Part shown: in pieces, positions 5,253 through 7,198 of the stretch | Layout: the number at the start of each line of letters is the position of its first letter | Position numbering within the stretch: the first letter of the stretch is position 1 | DNA from: Actinomycetes bacterium | GTDB lineage: Bacteria; Actinomycetota; Actinomycetes; Actinomycetales; Microbacteriaceae | DNA: 7,198 bases | Direction of reading: 5' to 3' | Assembly (NCBI GenBank): GCA_023451265.1 | Contig: JAEYAG010000228.1 | Span: forward strand, 1 to 7,198 | Position numbers and translations under genes: made by a program | The notes under the pieces: generated by a model | Database searches by the model: none | Seen by the model: only the letters and a program-made list of their open reading frames with translations | Told to the model about the DNA's origin: nothing

Positions 5253-5465
5253 ATGACTACCCGCACCTACACCGTCCAGGGGATGACGTGCGCGCACTGC
5301 GCCGGAGCCGTCTCGCGCGAAGTCCGTGAGGTTCCCGGCGTCACCGACGTCGCCGTCGATGTGAGCGCCGGCATCCTCACCGTCGCGGCCACCGACGCGC
5401 CGTCCGATGCCGCGGTCGCCGCCGCCGTCGACGAGGCCGGCTACGTCCTCGTCGCAGACCAGTGA
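5253..5465 (+). CDS. copZ: Copper chaperone CopZ (heavy-metal-associated domain protein)
   Basis: Cytosolic Cu+ carrier that hands copper to CopA. The 70 residues make one ferredoxin-like HMA domain. The metal site is GMTCAHC at 10-16, with Cys13 and Cys16 as ligands. It continues with the typical VSREVREVPGV helix, VAVDVSAGILTV strands and a final EAGYVLV. The ATG at 5253 is preferred because AGGAG lies 7 nt upstream and the domain then starts as in known CopZ proteins. An in-frame ATG at 5214 would add an unusual MSPPPGG extension and lies in the hairpin. It is first in the operon under the CsoR-type operator and overlaps copA by 4 nt (GTGA). Confidence 0.95.
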   Translation: MTTRTYTVQGMTCAHCAGAVSREVREVPGVTDVAVDVSAGILTVAATDAPSDAAVAAAVDEAGYVLVADQ

Positions 5466-7198
5466 GCGCCCCGACCGGAGAGAAGCGCGCACAGGCCGTC
5501 CTCGATATCGAAGGGATGACCTGCGCGAGCTGCGTCGCCCGCGTCGAGAAGCGGCTGCAGCGGCTGGACGGCGTGACGGCAGCGGTCAACCTCGCCACGG
5601 AATCGGCGCGTGTGGACTATCCGGCCGCGCTCGATGCCGACGCCCTGGTCGCCGCCGTGCGCGAAGCCGGGTACGACGCGCACGTGCGCACCCGCGCCGC
5701 TGCCACCGGACATGACGGGCCGCACCCACAGCACGCCCACGCCGATCACACCGCTCACGAGGCAGCATCCGGCGGCCACGTGCACGACGTCGAAGATCGC
5801 CCCGGCGCGACGACGCTGCGCACACGGCTGATCGTCAGCGCGGTGCTGGCGCTGCCGGTCGTGGCGCTCGGGATGGTCCCGGCCTGGCAGTTCGCGGGCT
5901 GGCAGTGGGTCTCGCTCGTCCTTGCCACCCCGGTCGTGGTGTGGGGCGGCTGGCCGTTCCACCGCGCGACATTCGCGAACGCGCGGCACGGCGCGATGAC
6001 GATGGACACCCTCATCACGCTCGGCACCGGCGCGGCGTACCTCTGGAGCCTGTGGGCGCTGCTGTTCGGCAGCGCCGGCCGCATCGGCATGACGCACGCG
6101 GCGGGCCTGTTCGAGCCCGTGCACGACCCGTCGTCGCTGGTCTACTTCGAGGTGGCGGCCGCCGTCACGGTCTTCCTGCTGCTGGGGCGCGTCATCGAGC
6201 AGCGCTCCAAGCGTCGCGCCGGCGCGGCCGTGCGCGCCCTCATGGAGCTGTCCGCGCGCGACGTCGAGCTCGAATCCGGCGCACGCGTGCCGATCGAGCA
6301 GCTGCGCGTCGGCGACGTGTTCGTCGTGCGGCCCGGGGAGAAGATCGCCACCGACGGCCGCGTTGTCTCCGGCCGTGCGTCGGTCGACGAGAGCATGATC
6401 ACCGGCGAGTCCGTTCCCGTCGAGGTGGATGCCGGCGCCACCGTCACCGGTGGCACCATCGCCGCCGACGGGCGCCTGATGGTCCGCGCGACGTCGGTCG
6501 GCGACGACACCCGGCTCGCGCATCTGGCGCGGCTCGTGGAGGACGCGCAGGCCGGCAAGAGCCGCGTGCAGCGCCTCGCCGACCGCATCTCCGGCGTGTT
6601 CGTCCCGATCGTCATCGTCCTGTCGGTGCTCACGCTGCTGGCGTGGATGATCGTCGGCGGGTTCAGCGGCGATTCCATCGCCGCCGGCTTCACCGCCGCC
6701 GTCGCGGTCCTGATCATCGCCTGCCCCTGTGCCCTGGGGCTCGCGACCCCCATCGCGATCCTCGTCGGCACGGGCCGCGGCGCCCAGCTGGGCGTGCTCA
6801 TCACCGGCCCCGAAGCGCTCGAAGCCGCCGACCGGATCGACACCGTCGTGCTCGACAAGACGGGCACCGTCACCGAGGGGCGCATGACCGTCACCTCCGT
6901 CGTCTCGATCGGCGACGCGGATGCCGCGCGCATCGGTCACCTCGTCGGCTCCCTCGAGCGGGCGTCCGAACATCCCCTCGCGCGCGCCGTGGCAGACCTC
7001 GCGACCGCGCCCGCGGAGGTCACCGCGTTCGCGGGACATGCCGGGCGCGGTGTCACCGGCACGGTCGAGGGCCACGACGTCTTCGCCGGCCGGGGCGCCT
7101 TCGCCGTCGCGCAGGCGGGTGAGCTTCCCGAGGCGGCGCGCGCCGCGGTCGCCGCGGCCGAGGAAGCGGGCGCGACCGCGGTCGTCGCCGGCTGGGAC
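5462..7198 (+). CDS. copA: Cu+-exporting P1B-type ATPase CopA (3' end cut off by window edge)
   Basis: Pumps cytosolic Cu+ across the membrane. The frame is open from GTG at 5462 to the window edge, 579 residues, and overlaps the copZ stop. In order: one HMA domain at about 13-80 with GMTCASC (Cys21, Cys24); a histidine-rich linker (8 His between 84 and 108); membrane segments near 123-142, 147-166, 181-204 and 226-244; the actuator loop with TGES at 314-317; segments near 379-400 and 410-432, the latter with the Cu+-site Cys421-Pro-Cys423; DKTGT with the phosphorylated Asp465; and SEHPL at 502-506 (His504-Pro505) of the nucleotide-binding domain. The final ATP-hinge GDG..ND motif and the last two helices lie beyond the edge. 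GVLITG carries Thr where many homologues have Lys. No separate ribosome-binding site is obvious, consistent with coupling to copZ. Confidence 0.96.
   Translation, partial: MSAPTGEKRAQAVLDIEGMTCASCVARVEKRLQRLDGVTAAVNLATESARVDYPAALDADALVAAVREAGYDAHVRTRAAATGHDGPHPQHAHADHTAHEAASGGHVHDVEDRPGATTLRTRLIVSAVLALPVVALGMVPAWQFAGWQWVSLVLATPVVVWGGWPFHRATFANARHGAMTMDTLITLGTGAAYLWSLWALLFGSAGRIGMTHAAGLFEPVHDPSSLVYFEVAAAVTVFLLLGRVIEQRSKRRAGAAVRALMELSARDVELESGARVPIEQLRVGDVFVVRPGEKIATDGRVVSGRASVDESMITGESVPVEVDAGATVTGGTIAADGRLMVRATSVGDDTRLAHLARLVEDAQAGKSRVQRLADRISGVFVPIVIVLSVLTLLAWMIVGGFSGDSIAAGFTAAVAVLIIACPCALGLATPIAILVGTGRGAQLGVLITGPEALEAADRIDTVVLDKTGTVTEGRMTVTSVVSIGDADAARIGHLVGSLERASEHPLARAVADLATAPAEVTAFAGHAGRGVTGTVEGHDVFAGRGAFAVAQAGELPEAARAAVAAAEEAGATAVVAGWD

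Noticed and set aside
4245..5492. Minus-strand open frame of about 415 codons antisense to the phosphodiesterase gene
   Set aside because: It covers the gene with the clear HRG, PENT and TDDP motifs on the plus strand. The product is a charged, low-complexity shadow.
5441..7075. Long minus-strand open frame (544 codons) antisense to copZ/copA
   Set aside because: It is a GC-driven shadow. The plus-strand frame carries all CopA motifs (GMTCASC, TGES, CPC, DKTGT, SEHP), and the antisense product is Arg/Gly/Asp/His-rich without any recognisable domain.
1..7198. Defence system, prophage, insertion sequence or CRISPR array
   Set aside because: All substantial coding frames are accounted for by housekeeping and copper genes. 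I saw no transposase, integrase, direct-repeat array or composition break.

Overview
The window is dense, very GC-rich bacterial DNA, with overlapping start/stop codons and promoters that sit almost directly on start codons. Together with the protein sequences, this points to a high-GC actinobacterium. Microbacteriaceae, for instance Microbacterium, is my best guess; that is an inference from style, not from a database match. I see no mobile element, CRISPR array, rRNA or tRNA. Most of the window is core metabolism, followed by a copper-resistance operon. No gene-free stretch exceeds 100 bp.

Layout. (1) Positions 1-702, minus strand: 3'-truncated mutY (adenine glycosylase that repairs 8-oxoG:A). 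(2) Positions 703-737: a symmetric divergent promoter region. (3) Positions 738-3474, plus strand: truB (tRNA pseudouridine-55 synthase), two small four-helix membrane proteins of unknown function, and ribF (riboflavin kinase/FAD synthetase). The first pair and the last pair are coupled by 4-nt ATGA/GTGA overlaps, and a probable extra promoter lies between the two membrane genes. (4) Positions 3481-4197, minus strand: deoC (deoxyribose-phosphate aldolase), convergent with ribF and only 6 bp from it. (5) Positions 4293-5177, plus strand: a membrane-anchored or exported glycerophosphodiester phosphodiesterase. (6) Positions 5174-7198, plus strand: a CsoR-type copper operator embedded in a promoter, then copZ (copper chaperone) and copA (Cu+-exporting P1B ATPase), the latter cut off by the right edge.

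The copper genes form a complete-looking response unit. The operator lies between -35 and -10, a strong 5'-UTR hairpin precedes the copZ ribosome-binding site, and copZ and copA overlap by 4 nt. CopA has one CxxC domain plus a histidine-rich linker. The repressor gene (expected csoR) is not in the window.

The most interesting non-coding signals are four. A 9-bp perfect inverted repeat contains both -10 boxes of the mutY/truB divergent pair, with start codons exactly equidistant from its centre. A shared TASGCTGGASNNATG leaderless-start arrangement occurs at mutY, truB and deoC. A REP-like palindromic word sits in frame inside truB. The hexamer GGATGC/GCATCC recurs and goes with otherwise uncommon codons. 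I did not find a wholly new multi-gene system here.
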